Shown here: positions 1 through 9,246 of the stretch, piece by piece
Layout of the letters: each line of letters opens with the position of its first letter
How positions within the stretch are numbered: position 1 is the stretch's first letter
Source: Deinococcus sp. AJ005
GTDB taxonomy: Bacteria; Deinococcota; Deinococci; Deinococcales; Deinococcaceae
Direction: 5' to 3'
Length of the DNA stretch: 64,000 nucleotides
NCBI RefSeq assembly: GCF_009017495.1
Contig: NZ_CP044990.1
Location: 2,561,001 to 2,625,000, forward strand
Notes under the pieces: model-generated
The model's input: only the letters and a program-made list of their open reading frames with translations
What the model was told of the DNA's origin: nothing
Databases searched by the model: none
Program-made: the position numbers and the translations under genes

Positions 1-1173
1 CTGGACTCGGCACGCCTTCAGGTGGAGGGCTACCGCCAGGACCTGCGCCGCGCCCGCCGCCAGGACCGCGAACATGAAGTTCTGCCCCCGCTGTACGACG
101 AGGAGGACGTTCACCGCACCCTGGCCCTGCTGCGCCCGGTGCTGGAATTTGGGCAGCACACAGACGTGGCGGGCCTGCGCGTGACGCCTCAGCGGGCCGG
201 GCACATCCTGGGCAGCGCGTACCTGCTGCTGGAGTGCGCGGACGGGCGGCTGATCATGAGCGGCGATCTGGGCAACCGCGCGAGTGGCCTGCAACTGGAT
301 TTCACGCCCCCACCCCAGGCCGACGCCGTGGTGCTGGAAACCACCTATGCCAACCGCAGCCACCGCGCATGGCCCGAAACCCTGGCCGAGTTCAGCGCCG
401 CCTTGCGCGTCAGCGTGCGCGCGGGCGGCAAAATTCTGATCCCCAGCTTTGCCATCGAGCGCTCGCAGACCATCCTGCATGCCCTCAAGAAACTGATGGA
501 TTCCGGCGAGGTGCCGCGCATTCCGGTGTTTCTGGATTCCCCGATGGCCGCCCGCGCCACCCGCGCGTATTTCGGGTTCGGGGATGAACTGGTGCCCGAG
601 GTCCGGGACGCCCTGCGCGCAGGCGAGGACCCCTTCGCGCCCAGCACGCTACACGAGGTCCTGACCGGCGACGAGTCGCAACGCATCAACCGCTACGACG
701 GCCCGGCGATCATCCTGGCGGGCAACGGCATGATGACCGGCGGGCGCATCCAGCACCACCTGCGCCACCACCTGTGGAAGCCGGGGACCAGCCTGATCAT
801 CGTGTCCTACCAGTCGCCCAGCAGCCTGGGCGGGCAGATCGTGGCCGGGGCCGACACCGTACAGATCATGGGCGAGGACATCGCCGTGCGGGCGCAGATC
901 CACACCATCGGCGGCTTTTCCGCCCACGCCGATCAGGACGATCTGCTGGCCTTTCTGGAGACTGCCGGAAACCCCCATGTCTGGCTGGTTCACGGCGAGG
1001 TGCCGGTGATGGACGCCTTCCTGCCCAGGCTGGCAGCCCGTGGCCTGAAAGGCGACATCGTGCCGGACCGTCAGGAGGTGGAGTTGCTGGGGAACGGCTT
1101 CAGCGGCGGGCGTCCGCCGGGGCTGGCACTGGACCCGCTGGCAACGGGCGTGAAGATGGAGGCGGGCGAATAA
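1..1173 (+). CDS. MBL-fold beta-CASP RNA hydrolase (5' truncated)
   Basis: The frame is open from base 1, so the N-terminus with the expected HxHxDH metal motif lies outside the window; 390 residues and the stop are present. What remains shows the rest of the family pattern in order: GHILGSA, the metal aspartate in SGDLGNR, the beta-CASP motif ETTYANRSH, the [11 protein letters not shown] histidines and the terminal GGFSAHADQ and VHGE motifs. Such enzymes cut or trim RNA with two zinc ions in the cytoplasm (COG1236, CPSF73-like). The lack of a KH domain and the full set of C-terminal motifs suggest an active stand-alone nuclease; the substrate is unknown. Confidence 0.85.
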   Translation: MDSARLQVEGYRQDLRRARRQDREHEVLPPLYDEEDVHRTLALLRPVLEFGQHTDVAGLRVTPQRAGHILGSAYLLLECADGRLIMSGDLGNRASGLQLDFTPPPQADAVVLETTYANRSHRAWPETLAEFSAALRVSVRAGGKILIPSFAIERSQTILHALKKLMDSGEVPRIPVFLDSPMAARATRAYFGFGDELVPEVRDALRAGEDPFAPSTLHEVLTGDESQRINRYDGPAIILAGNGMMTGGRIQHHLRHHLWKPGTSLIIVSYQSPSSLGGQIVAGADTVQIMGEDIAVRAQIHTIGGFSAHADQDDLLAFLETAGNPHVWLVHGEVPVMDAFLPRLAARGLKGDIVPDRQEVELLGNGFSGGRPPGLALDPLATGVKMEAGE

Positions 1174-1206
1174 AACCTTAACCTGGCCCCGCTATGCTGG
1201 GCGGCG

Positions 1207-1707
1207 ATGAAGCGCGCCTTTCTTCCCCTTCTCCTCCTGACCCTGACGGCCTGCAACGACAAGAGTGCCGACCTGGAGGGCCTCCAGACCTTCACCTACC
1301 CGGCGGGCGATCACCGCAGCGGCTCCCTGGTCTACGCCGAGAACCCACCTGCCGGGGGCGCACACAACCCGCTGTGGCAAAACTGCGGCGTCTACGCCCA
1401 GCCGCTGTACAACGAATACGCCGTGCATAGCATGGAACACGGCGCGGTCTGGATCACCTACCGCCCTGATCTGGACGCGGCGGGGGTGGCGCAACTGAAA
1501 ACCCTGGTGGATGGCCGCCCTTACACGCTGCTCAGCCCCTATAACGGCATGGACACGCCCGTGGCCGCCAGCGCCTGGGGCGCGCAGCTCAAGGTAGATA
1601 AACCCGACGACGCCCGCCTGAAGACCTTTCTGGACCGGTACGAGCAGGGACCCACCACCCCCGAGCGTGGCGCGGCCTGCACGGGCGGCTACAGCAACGT
1701 CAGGTAG
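1207..1707 (+). CDS. DUF3105 lipoprotein
   Basis: A 166-residue protein with a lipoprotein signal peptide: basic MKR, a leucine-rich core, then the lipobox LTAC with Cys16. The mature part matches the DUF3105 pattern, with a PPAGGAHNP segment, paired cysteines and HSMEHGAV in the middle. It should be anchored on the outside of the cytoplasmic membrane. The role of the family is unknown; the histidines and cysteines suggest metal or redox binding, which is inference. A TATGCT hexamer ends 8 nt before the ATG with no ribosome binding site, so the mRNA is probably leaderless and independent of the nuclease gene upstream. Confidence 0.8.
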   Translation: MKRAFLPLLLLTLTACNDKSADLEGLQTFTYPAGDHRSGSLVYAENPPAGGAHNPLWQNCGVYAQPLYNEYAVHSMEHGAVWITYRPDLDAAGVAQLKTLVDGRPYTLLSPYNGMDTPVAASAWGAQLKVDKPDDARLKTFLDRYEQGPTTPERGAACTGGYSNVR

Positions 1708-1869
1708 CGTCGCCCCGCAAAGACCAAAACAGTTCTCCAAATTACGTCACCGGAGTAAAAGACTTCCGGCGACTCCATTCTCTGCTCCGCAGCTTTGCAA
1801 GTCCGTCCTGCTCATTAAAAGTCGCTCGCTCCGCTCGGTCATAAACATAGTCTTTTTATGACAACCGCT

Positions 1870-2661
1870 TTAGAACAGCTCATCCAGCAGGCGGTAATAC
1901 GCCAGCTTCTGCGGATCGACGAACCCGCGCCCATACAGATCGAGGAAGCCCTCGGCAGCTTCGGCACTGAGGTTGCGACCCAGGCTGCGGTGGGTCAGGG
2001 CCAGATCGGCGTGGCGGTCCGCGATTCCGGCGCGGCCCACGTCGATCAGGCCCTCGATGAATTCACCGTTGACGATGAAGTTGGGCAGGCAGGCGTCGCC
2101 GTGCGTGACCACCAGATCTTCCTTTTCGGGGCGGGTGCGGGCCAGTTCGTTGAAGACGCTGATCGCGGTGCGTCCCTCGCGTTCGCCGTCGAAATCCGAT
2201 TCGTCCACCACACCCGCCGCCACCCGTTCGCGGACGTGGGGCAGGATCACGCTCAGGGACATGTTGAAGGGGCACTCGCGCAGCGGCAGGGCGTGCAACT
2301 CGCGCAGGGCGCGGGCCAGCAGATTCACCAGCCGGTCCGGGTGAAACAGCACATCCGCGTGCGAGGCGTCCAGGCCGGGCACGCGGGTCAGAGCGAGGTA
2401 TTCCAGGCCGTCCTCTACCTCGTATCCAACCACGCGCGGCACCGGGACGCGCCCGGCCAGCCAGCGCAGGCGCTCGCGCTCCTGTTGCAGCGAGGTGGCG
2501 AATCGCACGCCGCCGCGCGCCTGCACCTTGACCACAAATTTCTGCGACTTCCACACGCCCGCGCCGCTCTCGCCCACGTTCACGCGCTCCCAGCGGGCGG
2601 CGGGCAGCACGCGGCGCAGTGGAGGCGGCAGGATCAAGGTTTCGTGAGCTTCAGCGGGCAC
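1870..2661 (-). CDS. Aminoglycoside 3'-phosphotransferase (APH(3')-like)
   Basis: A 263-residue kinase with GTG start. The catalytic loop HGDACLPN (Asp189), the metal motif [17 protein letters not shown] (Asp207) and the end YRLLDELF follow APH(3')-II closely, much more than generic choline or homoserine kinases do. A lysine in VVKV (about residue 45) fits the ATP-binding lysine. The known family reaction is ATP-dependent phosphorylation of the 3'-hydroxyl of kanamycin-type aminoglycosides in the cytoplasm. Whether this chromosomal copy confers resistance is not shown. A TATCCT hexamer ends 7 nt before the GTG (leaderless layout). No transposon borders it. Confidence 0.8.
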   Translation of the reverse strand: MPAEAHETLILPPPLRRVLPAARWERVNVGESGAGVWKSQKFVVKVQARGGVRFATSLQQERERLRWLAGRVPVPRVVGYEVEDGLEYLALTRVPGLDASHADVLFHPDRLVNLLARALRELHALPLRECPFNMSLSVILPHVRERVAAGVVDESDFDGEREGRTAISVFNELARTRPEKEDLVVTHGDACLPNFIVNGEFIEGLIDVGRAGIADRHADLALTHRSLGRNLSAEAAEGFLDLYGRGFVDPQKLAYYRLLDELF

Positions 2662-2708
2662 GGGGCGCAGGATAGATCATGCATTCGCGGCGGGCCACTC
2701 AGGGCATC

Positions 2709-3425
2709 ATGAGAGGCGTGACCACCACCTCCAAGAGGGGGCGACCCGTCGCTCCCCCCAGCACCAGACAGCAACGCCAGACCGATGTGTTTTCCGCCGC
2801 CATCGGACGCACGCGCTACGTCGTATTGATCGCCGTCGTGGCGGTGCTGCTGGTGTCGTTCAGCCTGTTCCTCCAGGGCACGGTGCTGGCCCTGTCCACC
2901 CTCTACAACTCCTGGCACGACACCATCTTCAACGGCATCGAGAGCCAGCGCGGCACCCTGGCCATCGACTTTCTAGAAATCGTCTCCACCATGCTCAAGG
3001 CGGTGGTGTTCTACCTGATCGGCGTGGGGCTGTACTCGCTGTTCATCTCGCCGCTGAACCTGACCAGCGCGCTGGGGGTGGAAAGTCTGGCCGATCTGGA
3101 ACAGAAGATCATCTCGGTGATCATCGTCATTCTGGGCGTGACCTTTCTGGAGCATTTCGTGCGCTGGAAGGACCCGGTAGAAACCCTGTACTTCGCCGGA
3201 TCGTTTGCACTGGTCGGCGGCGCACTGGTCTTTTTTCAGAGGGTTCACAGCGGCCAGGGCAGCGATCTGCAACAGCCTGAGGCCAAACTGCGCGCCCGCC
3301 GAGAACTGTTCGAGCATGACGACGAGCAGCGCCACATTGAGGAAGAGGACGTGAAACGCGCCGAGGAAGCTACCGAAGGCAAGGCCGAGGGGAAAGTGGA
3401 GGCCGACGCTGGGGCAGAGAGCTAA
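2709..3425 (+). CDS. YqhA/UPF0114-type membrane protein
   Basis: About 238 residues from the ATG used here; an in-frame ATG at 2679 and a GTG at 2718 are alternatives and no ribosome binding site decides. There are three or four hydrophobic segments: one near residue 40, one after the FLEIVSTMLKAVVFYLIGVGL stretch, one at IISVIIVILGVTFLEHFV and one at LYFAGSFALVGGALVFF. This layout, with a conserved glutamate in the second helix, resembles UPF0114. The tail of about 60 residues is strongly charged (Glu, Lys, Arg) and probably a cytoplasmic coiled or disordered extension that the short family members lack. Function unknown. Confidence 0.65.
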   Translation: MRGVTTTSKRGRPVAPPSTRQQRQTDVFSAAIGRTRYVVLIAVVAVLLVSFSLFLQGTVLALSTLYNSWHDTIFNGIESQRGTLAIDFLEIVSTMLKAVVFYLIGVGLYSLFISPLNLTSALGVESLADLEQKIISVIIVILGVTFLEHFVRWKDPVETLYFAGSFALVGGALVFFQRVHSGQGSDLQQPEAKLRARRELFEHDDEQRHIEEEDVKRAEEATEGKAEGKVEADAGAES

Positions 3426-3464
3426 AGCGGCTGCACAGGCAACCCTGATCGCCCGAAGTTCCGC

Positions 3465-3504
3465 CCCACGCTCTGAAAAGCTGATTTTCAGGGCGTGGGT
3501 TTTT
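3465..3504 (+). terminator. Strong intrinsic terminator
   Basis: CCCACGC-T-CTGAAAA pairs with TTTTCAG-G-GCGTGGG (about 15 bp with one G-T pair, 5-nt loop), followed by five T. It ends the membrane protein gene and overlaps the last codons and stop of the convergent hydrolase gene. Confidence 0.9.
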
Positions 3505-4843
3505 CCTGTGGTGGGCGGGTGATGTCCAGCCCGTCCTGGGGCCGTACCCCGTCCTCGACCCAGCGGCGCAGTTCAGCGAAGGCAAAGGCGGTCTGCTCCG
3601 AGCTAAATCCACAGTGTTCGATGCCCTGCACGCGGTAGAGCAGCACGCGGGTCAGGGTCTGCAAGCGGGGTTCCACCGTCTGTTGCACCAGATTGGCCGT
3701 GTTCCCGGCGGCCTCCACCCGCGCCCGCAGCCGCGCCTCGTGCTCAAAGGGAACCAGGGGATCGGCGGTGTTGTGATAGGTCAGCAATTTGGTTTTAAAC
3801 CGTCCAGTGGCGCTGTACCAGTCCTGCGCGTAGACGACGGCCTGCGGGCTGGAGGCGCGGTATCGCTGAATTCCGGCGTTCAGCGCGGCATTTTCCTGGG
3901 CCGTCAGTAGCGGGCTGTGATACACCGTGTCCGCGTTGGAGGCGAAGATGCCCCCAGCCGTCGCGGTGATGTCATTCAGGCCGAACAGTTGCGCGCCCAG
4001 CGAGGCGAAGAAGGTGGGGATGTCCGGCATGACCTTCACATCCGGCACCGCGCTGGCGATGGTGTCGATCAGCCGGGCTTCACGCCCCCCCGGATTCAGT
4101 TTCGCCCGCAAAAAGAGCTGCCCCACTGGTTTGAGGAGTTCCCTGGGATCGACTTTAAGCGGACCCTGCGTCACGTCCTGCGTGCCTGGCAGGGCGTAGG
4201 GCGTGCCCTGGGTGAAGTAATTGTAGAGCGCCCTGAGATCGGTCAGATATTTGACCTCGAACTGCCAGTCGCTGACCGCACCGCAACCGGAGATCGCCCC
4301 GGCGAAGGCGTCCGGGTATTTCTCGATCAATCCCATGACGACGCTGCCACCCAGGGAGCTGCCGGTGATGTAATCGCGCGTGGACCCCAGCATGTCCATG
4401 AAGCGCTTGAGGCGCAGGGTGTTGACAATGCCGCTCTGCACGGCAAATCCGCGTTTGTCATAGACCGAACGGGCCACCGCAAAACCCTGGCGGTAGGCGT
4501 TGGGCAGCACGCCTCGCGTATCGTCACCCTGGATCAGATCGCTGGCCGCCGTGTCCTGTTTGTCGTCGGGCAGGCGGTAGCCGTGGGCATACAGGACAGC
4601 CTCGTGGTTCCAGTCGGGTGGGAAATTGGCGCTGAAATAGCGGCCCTCCAGCCGTCCACTCAGCAGCAGACCGCCGTCCAGGCCAGAGCTGAGCTGGATG
4701 TCGGTGGCCGGGAAAGTGAGGGACGTGCGCTGAATTTGCTCTTTTAAAGCCAGCGTGGCCGCGTTCGGGGGAGTGGCGGTCAGCGACGGCGCGCAGGCCG
4801 TGAGGGTCAGCAGCGAGAAGGTCAGAAGTAGGGTTCGCGGCAT
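3488..4843 (-). CDS. Alpha/beta-hydrolase lipoprotein
   Basis: The start at 4843 is chosen because AAAGGAAG lies just upstream and a lipoprotein signal (LLTLTAC, Cys17) follows directly; the frame stays open further 5' but without a signal. The 451-residue protein has an oxyanion-type YAHGYR, a nucleophile elbow GSSLGGS (Ser163), a possible acid in NTADPLVPF and a late histidine in GIEHCGF. This is the catalytic triad order of alpha/beta hydrolases, in the size range of tannase-like or 3-hydroxybutyrate oligomer hydrolases. It is likely an esterase tethered to the membrane exterior. The substrate cannot be read from sequence. Confidence 0.75.
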   Translation of the reverse strand: MPRTLLLTFSLLTLTACAPSLTATPPNAATLALKEQIQRTSLTFPATDIQLSSGLDGGLLLSGRLEGRYFSANFPPDWNHEAVLYAHGYRLPDDKQDTAASDLIQGDDTRGVLPNAYRQGFAVARSVYDKRGFAVQSGIVNTLRLKRFMDMLGSTRDYITGSSLGGSVVMGLIEKYPDAFAGAISGCGAVSDWQFEVKYLTDLRALYNYFTQGTPYALPGTQDVTQGPLKVDPRELLKPVGQLFLRAKLNPGGREARLIDTIASAVPDVKVMPDIPTFFASLGAQLFGLNDITATAGGIFASNADTVYHSPLLTAQENAALNAGIQRYRASSPQAVVYAQDWYSATGRFKTKLLTYHNTADPLVPFEHEARLRARVEAAGNTANLVQQTVEPRLQTLTRVLLYRVQGIEHCGFSSEQTAFAFAELRRWVEDGVRPQDGLDITRPPQEKPTP

Positions 4844-5076
4844 GGGGAGCTTCCTTTGCTCCTGGCCGGAAAGAGAGGACAGGCAGCGCCAGCACAGCCT
4901 AGGCATCCGCGCCACGACCAGCAAAGGCGAAAGCCTTGGGCAATCCCACACAGCAGCCTTTTCGCTGGTGCGCTCTTCAGCGGAGGTTGCACCTCGCCCC
5001 CCACTGGCTGGCGCTGGCCGTTCAATAGCGAGCCTCGTAGCGCCCCCACCCGCCCACGCCGCGTACACTGTCCACA

Positions 5077-5973
5077 ATGAGAGTTGGCCTGTTAAATTCC
5101 CCCGCCTCGCGCCTCCGGGCGTACTGGGCGGCGTACCTGAAAGAACTGGACGTGGAGGCCGTGACGCCTGCCCTGGACGATGCGGAGGCCCTGGCGCTGG
5201 GCCAGCAGAGCCTGCCCGGCGAGCCGACGACGGTGCAACTGGCGCTGGGCCGCATCCTGGCGCTGGAGGCCGTGGACGCCGTGCTGCTGCCCGAGTGGCC
5301 TGCCGTGTCGAACGACGCCTGGAGCGAGGCGCTGACCGAGTTGCTGCCCCGGCGCATCAGTGGCCTGCCCACGCTGATCCCCGTGCCCGACCTGGGCGGT
5401 CCTGATCTGGAAGGCCATGCGGCAGAGGTGGGCCTGCGGGTCTCGCAGAACGGCAGCGCAGTGCGCGGCGCACTGACCAAGGTGCGCCTGCTGGCCGCCG
5501 AACCCCGGATCAGCATGCCCCCGCTGGGCCGCGCCGGGCTGGTCACCGTGGCCGTGATCGGCCCGCGCACCCTCCTGGCCGAGGACGTGCTGTCCGGCAG
5601 CCTGCGCCCCGCGCTGGAGGCGGCTGGCCTGCACGGCGTCTTCTCGCCCGAGTTGCCGCACAGTGACGTGATGCGCCGGGCTGAACGCATGCATGACGCC
5701 GCAAAAGTTCCGGCAGGCGAGCGCGAACTGTTCGGCGCGGCCTCGATGCTGGCGGGCAAGAGCGCAGTGCGCGGCGTGCTGCTGGTCTCCCCCGCCCACG
5801 ACGGCGCGGCGGCGGCGGCCCTGGACCGCATTGCCGCCAAGATGCACCTGCCCACACTGCGAATTGATCTGAATCCCGGACAGACTGAATTTGACGGCCT
5901 GGAAGCCTTCGCGGAAAAACTCAATCCCACGGCCCTCCTCTCAACGACACCACCCTCTCAGGAGACCCCATGA
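5077..5973 (+). CDS. Cysteine-free DUF2229-like (2-hydroxyacyl-CoA dehydratase-fold) protein
   Basis: A 298-residue protein starting [20 protein letters not shown] and ending with an LPTLRIDLN...[11 protein letters not shown] segment. Both ends resemble the acyl-CoA dehydratase activase-related family (DUF2229), whose members usually read 'IGIPRALLYYE..PFW..FF' and 'TRLEAF'. That family normally carries iron-sulfur cysteines; this protein contains no cysteine at all, so an Fe-S role is excluded. A TACACT hexamer ends 7 nt before the ATG (leaderless). It overlaps the next gene by ATGA and probably forms an operon with the small membrane protein and the phosphatidyltransferase. The family link is inference and moderate. 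Confidence 0.55.
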   Translation: MRVGLLNSPASRLRAYWAAYLKELDVEAVTPALDDAEALALGQQSLPGEPTTVQLALGRILALEAVDAVLLPEWPAVSNDAWSEALTELLPRRISGLPTLIPVPDLGGPDLEGHAAEVGLRVSQNGSAVRGALTKVRLLAAEPRISMPPLGRAGLVTVAVIGPRTLLAEDVLSGSLRPALEAAGLHGVFSPELPHSDVMRRAERMHDAAKVPAGERELFGAASMLAGKSAVRGVLLVSPAHDGAAAAALDRIAAKMHLPTLRIDLNPGQTEFDGLEAFAEKLNPTALLSTTPPSQETP

Positions 5974-6341
5974 ATTTCTGGCGCTGGCTGATCACCCCCG
6001 ATCCCGATCCTGGGTTTACCCGCACCAAACTGCTCAAACTGGTCATCCGTGTGGTGCTGTTTGCCACCGTCGCCACGCTGATCAGCAGCTTGCTGGCGCT
6101 GACGCCGCTGCGCCCGTACCTGAATACCTGGTGGGGCAGTCTGGTCTTTATCCTGATCCTGTATGTGCCGATGGCGCGCTTTCTGCTGGTGGATTCCTTC
6201 GCGCCGCGCCGTGGGGCTGGCGCAGGAGTCACCTCGGGCAAGGGCGGCAAATCAACCCTCAGCAGCGCCCAGAAACGCAAGGAACGCAACCGCTACGCCG
6301 GGGTCAAGAAGGGGCCACCCAAGTACGGGGGACGGCGATAG
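5970..6341 (+). CDS. Small two-helix membrane protein
   Basis: A 123-residue protein not recognised as a named family. Two hydrophobic helices (about residues 22-46 and 55-74) are followed by a basic, glycine- and lysine-rich tail rich in [22 protein letters not shown] sequence, likely cytoplasmic and perhaps nucleic-acid or lipid headgroup binding. The start overlaps the preceding stop (ATGA), implying translational coupling. Its position between a DUF2229-like gene and a CDP-alcohol phosphatidyltransferase hints at an envelope role, but nothing more specific is supported. Confidence 0.65.
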   Translation: MNFWRWLITPDPDPGFTRTKLLKLVIRVVLFATVATLISSLLALTPLRPYLNTWWGSLVFILILYVPMARFLLVDSFAPRRGAGAGVTSGKGGKSTLSSAQKRKERNRYAGVKKGPPKYGGRR

Positions 6342-6400
6342 GCGGGGACAGCCCACACTCCAGCCTGGAGGGGACGCGCAAGAAACGCCCTGCCGACGAG

Positions 6401-7171
6401 GTGCTGAACGAGCGCGTCTACCGCCCGCTGGCGCAACTGCTGGTGGACCCGCTGGCCCGGCAGAACGTGAATCCGGCCCATGTGGTGCTGTTCCACACGG
6501 CGCTGGGGGTGTACGCAGCGTGGCTGATCCGGCGCGGCGGCCCGTGGTGGCGCTCGCGCCTGACGCCCGCGCTGCTGCTGCAAGTCAAGACCGTGCTGGA
6601 CAATCTGGACGGTCAACTGGCCCGCGCCACCGGGCAGACCACCGAGACGGGCCGGTATCTGGACACCGAGATGGATCTGGTGGTCGATCTGGCGCTGAAC
6701 GTGGCGATTGCGGGCCGAGCCGGAATTCCCTTGACCGTGCTGCAAAGCCTGATCCTGACCACCGATTTCCTGTGGGAACGCGATCACCGTACAGCGCGGG
6801 GCGAGGTGTTCCGGGAAGGGGCGGCGCAGGCGGGCGATGATCTGCGTGTGCTGGCGGTTCTAAAAACCGTATATGCCGCTTACTTTATCCCGCAGGAGCG
6901 CGTGCTGGGGGGCTGGTTCGAGACTCGGTTGACAGCTGTGGCAGGCAATTCTCCGACGCCGGAGGAGCGCCGAGCTTACACGCCGCTGCCCATCACCGCC
7001 GTCGCAGCGAATCTCGGATTAACGACGCAACTGGCCTTTCTGGGCGCGTGTCTGCTGGCGGACAGACCACAGCTCTACACCCGGTCTCTGCCTGTGCAGG
7101 CACTGGTGCTGCTGGGCGTTCAGCGCTGGCGGGAGGGGCAGGTCAAACGCGAGACGGTTTCCCGCACCTGA
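6401..7171 (+). CDS. CDP-alcohol phosphatidyltransferase family protein
   Basis: The signature D-x2-D-G-x2-A-R-x8-G-x3-D-x3-D is complete in [18 protein letters not shown] and the following YLDTEMD, so this is an integral membrane enzyme that transfers a phosphoalcohol from a CDP-linked donor, as in phospholipid synthesis. Further hydrophobic segments follow. The start is uncertain: the GTG at 6401 is the first ordinary start codon that keeps the conserved N-terminal [13 protein letters not shown] helix, but it has no ribosome binding site. The frame is open upstream to an ATA at 6338 that overlaps the previous stop as ATAG. The alcohol acceptor is unknown. Confidence 0.75.
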   Translation: MLNERVYRPLAQLLVDPLARQNVNPAHVVLFHTALGVYAAWLIRRGGPWWRSRLTPALLLQVKTVLDNLDGQLARATGQTTETGRYLDTEMDLVVDLALNVAIAGRAGIPLTVLQSLILTTDFLWERDHRTARGEVFREGAAQAGDDLRVLAVLKTVYAAYFIPQERVLGGWFETRLTAVAGNSPTPEERRAYTPLPITAVAANLGLTTQLAFLGACLLADRPQLYTRSLPVQALVLLGVQRWREGQVKRETVSRT

Positions 7172-7176
7172 AGTTC

Positions 7177-7596
7177 CTACTCTCCCAGTCGGTACTGCTT
7201 ATCGCCCTCGGCCTGCAAGACCACGCCCACCTTGCCCCGGTCCACAGTCACGTCGCAGTCCAGAATGCCGCGCGGGAGCGCCCCCGGCAGCGCCGTGACG
7301 CACTTCAGCCCGTAGGACGCGTTCTCGGACGGTTTGGTGGCCTGCACCGCCTGCACAACGCGCTGGCCGTAATCGCGGGCCGCCTTGCTCTGCACCGCCA
7401 GCGTGGCGACGATCACGCCGATGCCCAGCACGAAGGCCCCCAGAATCCAGTAGAAGCTGCGGGCGGCCCTGCCGCGTTCAGCAGGCGTGATGTCGCGCAG
7501 TTCGGCGGCCCTGACGGCTGGCGCGGCAGGTGGCTGACCGAGTTTTTTGGTGGGCTGCCTGCCGGATTGTTTTTTGGGGCGAGAACGCTTGCTCAT
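7177..7596 (-). CDS. Single-pass membrane protein, unknown function
   Basis: A 139-residue protein. It has a basic, proline-rich N-terminus (about 45 residues), one transmembrane helix (SFYWILGAFVLGIGVIVATLAV) and a small extracytoplasmic domain with two cysteines (CVTALPG... and ILDCDVTV) that could form a disulfide. TAGGCT ends 9 nt before the ATG, giving a leaderless layout. It is convergent with the phosphatidyltransferase gene. I do not recognise the family. Confidence 0.65.
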   Translation of the reverse strand: MSKRSRPKKQSGRQPTKKLGQPPAAPAVRAAELRDITPAERGRAARSFYWILGAFVLGIGVIVATLAVQSKAARDYGQRVVQAVQATKPSENASYGLKCVTALPGALPRGILDCDVTVDRGKVGVVLQAEGDKQYRLGE

Positions 7597-7669
7597 CTGG
7601 CGTCCAGCCTATCCTGAGCGGCCCCCGCAACCGTCCCGGACAAACCGCCGCCGCGCTACACTCCGGGCC

Positions 7670-8884
7670 ATGAGCAAGGTCATCATTATCGGAGCGGGCG
7701 GCGTGGCAAACGTCGTCGCCAAGAAGTGCGCGCAGAACGACGGCGTGTTCACGGAAGTCCTGATCGCCACCCGCACGGTCCGCAAGGCCGATGCCATCGT
7801 GGCCGAGATTCACGAGCATCTGCCGGACAGCAAGACGCAATTCAGTACGACGACGGTGGACGCCGACAACGTGCCGGAACTGGTCAAGGTGATCCGCGAA
7901 TTTGGCCCGGCAATGGTCATCAACGTGGCGCTGCCCTACCAGGACCTGACCATCATGGACGCCTGCCTGGAAACAGGGGTGCATTACCTGGACACCGCCA
8001 ACTACGAACCCAAGGACGTGGCCAAGTTCGAGTATTCCTGGCAATGGGCCTACCGCGAACGCTTCGAGAAAGCTGGCCTGATGGCCCTGCTGGGCTGTGG
8101 CTTCGATCCGGGGGCGACGCAGGTGTTCACCGCTCACCACGCCAAGCACCATTTCAAAGAAATCCATTATCTGGACATCATCGACTGCAACAACGGCGAT
8201 CACGGCAAGGCGTTCGCCACCAACTTCAACCCCGAGATCAACATCCGCGAGATCACCGCCAACGGACGCTACTGGGAAGACGGCGAGTGGATCGAGACCG
8301 CGCCGCTGGAGATTTCCCAGGACATCTATTACCCCAAAGTCGCCACCCGCAAGAGCTTCGTGCTGTATCACGAGGAACTCGAATCGCTGGTCATTAACTT
8401 CCCCACCATCAAGCGGGCGCGCTTCTGGATGACCTTCGGCGAGTCGTACATCAAGCATCTGAACGTACTGGAAGGCATCGGCATGACCAGCATCGAGCCG
8501 ATTGACTTCCGGGGCCAGAAAATTGCGCCCATCGAATTCCTGAAGGCCGTCCTGCCCGTGCCCGAATCACTGGCCGCCAACTACACCGGGCAGACGTGCA
8601 TCGGCGTGCAGGCCAAAGGCATTGGCAAGGACGGCGAGGAAAAGGTGCATTTCGTCTACAACGTCACCGATCACGCCCAGACGTATCAAGAAGTGCAGGC
8701 GCAGGGTGTGAGTTACACCACGGGCGTTCCGGCCATGATCGGCGCGATGCTGATGCTGACGGGCGTGTGGAAGAAGGCGGGCGTGTACAACGTTGAGGAA
8801 TTTGACCCCGATCCGTTTATTGCCGCCATGAACGAGTGGGGCCTGCCAGTGGACGAGCTGGCGGGCATCGAACTGGTGAAGTAG
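7670..8884 (+). CDS. Carboxynorspermidine/carboxyspermidine dehydrogenase (saccharopine dehydrogenase family)
   Basis: The 404-residue protein opens with a Rossmann loop (VIIIGAGGVANVVA) and has the saccharopine-dehydrogenase fold with conserved NVALPYQDLTIMDACLE and GVHYLDTANYE. The long C-terminal domain with DIIDCNNGDHG, VLYHEELESL and VSYTTGVPAMIGA is that of carboxynorspermidine synthase. The enzyme reductively couples aspartate semialdehyde to diaminopropane or putrescine with NADPH, giving a carboxypolyamine that a separate decarboxylase finishes. The arginine decarboxylase at 48978 could feed the same pathway through agmatine and putrescine. TACACT ends 7 nt before the ATG (leaderless). 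A strong hairpin follows the stop. Confidence 0.9.
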   Translation: MSKVIIIGAGGVANVVAKKCAQNDGVFTEVLIATRTVRKADAIVAEIHEHLPDSKTQFSTTTVDADNVPELVKVIREFGPAMVINVALPYQDLTIMDACLETGVHYLDTANYEPKDVAKFEYSWQWAYRERFEKAGLMALLGCGFDPGATQVFTAHHAKHHFKEIHYLDIIDCNNGDHGKAFATNFNPEINIREITANGRYWEDGEWIETAPLEISQDIYYPKVATRKSFVLYHEELESLVINFPTIKRARFWMTFGESYIKHLNVLEGIGMTSIEPIDFRGQKIAPIEFLKAVLPVPESLAANYTGQTCIGVQAKGIGKDGEEKVHFVYNVTDHAQTYQEVQAQGVSYTTGVPAMIGAMLMLTGVWKKAGVYNVEEFDPDPFIAAMNEWGLPVDELAGIELVK

Positions 8885-8899
8885 TCGGTCAAAGCGAGT

Positions 8900-8945
8900 G
8901 CGCCGCCCAGCTCCTGAAACGGAGGGGCGGCGCGTTCAATTCTTG
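8900..8945 (+). terminator. GC-rich hairpin terminator, possibly bidirectional
   Basis: GCGCCGCCC-AG-CTCC pairs with GGAG-GGGCGGCGC across a 6-nt loop (8900-8933), followed by a short T-containing tail. It lies between two convergent genes. Confidence 0.75.
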
Positions 8946-8949
8946 AAAA

Positions 8950-9246
8950 TCAGGCTGCGGGGATGCCCTGACGCGGCACGGGCACAGCGGCCACCAGCGG
9001 GCGCGGCAGCAGCGTACCCAGCGCCAGTCCCAGCAGACTGGCGGTGGCGACGGTCATCCACAACAGGCCCAGTTCCGTGCCGTCCAGCCCTATGCTCAGG
9101 GCCACCAGCACGGCGGACACGGCAAAGTGGGGCAGCACGGAGCGCAGCAGATTCTGACCCCGGCGGTGCGCCTCAGCAAAGTCCCTGCCGAAGTACAGGC
9201 CAGCACTCAGGGCACTCAGGACGCACAACAGCAGGGGGAAGGTCAT
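8950..9246 (-). CDS. Small membrane protein, unknown function
   Basis: A 98-residue protein with about three hydrophobic helices (residues 1-19, about 41-58 and 62-90) and a short charged loop (GRDFAEAHRRGQN). No family recognised. TAAGCT ends 6 nt before the ATG, a leaderless start that supports this as a real gene despite its size. Confidence 0.6.
   Translation of the reverse strand: MTFPLLLCVLSALSAGLYFGRDFAEAHRRGQNLLRSVLPHFAVSAVLVALSIGLDGTELGLLWMTVATASLLGLALGTLLPRPLVAAVPVPRQGIPAA

Noticed and set aside
1841..1866. TCATAA...TTATGA near the APH(3')-like gene as a radiation-response operator
   Set aside because: The half-sites are too far apart and do not match the 17-bp RDRM palindrome of Deinococcus; it lies downstream of the gene, not in a promoter.
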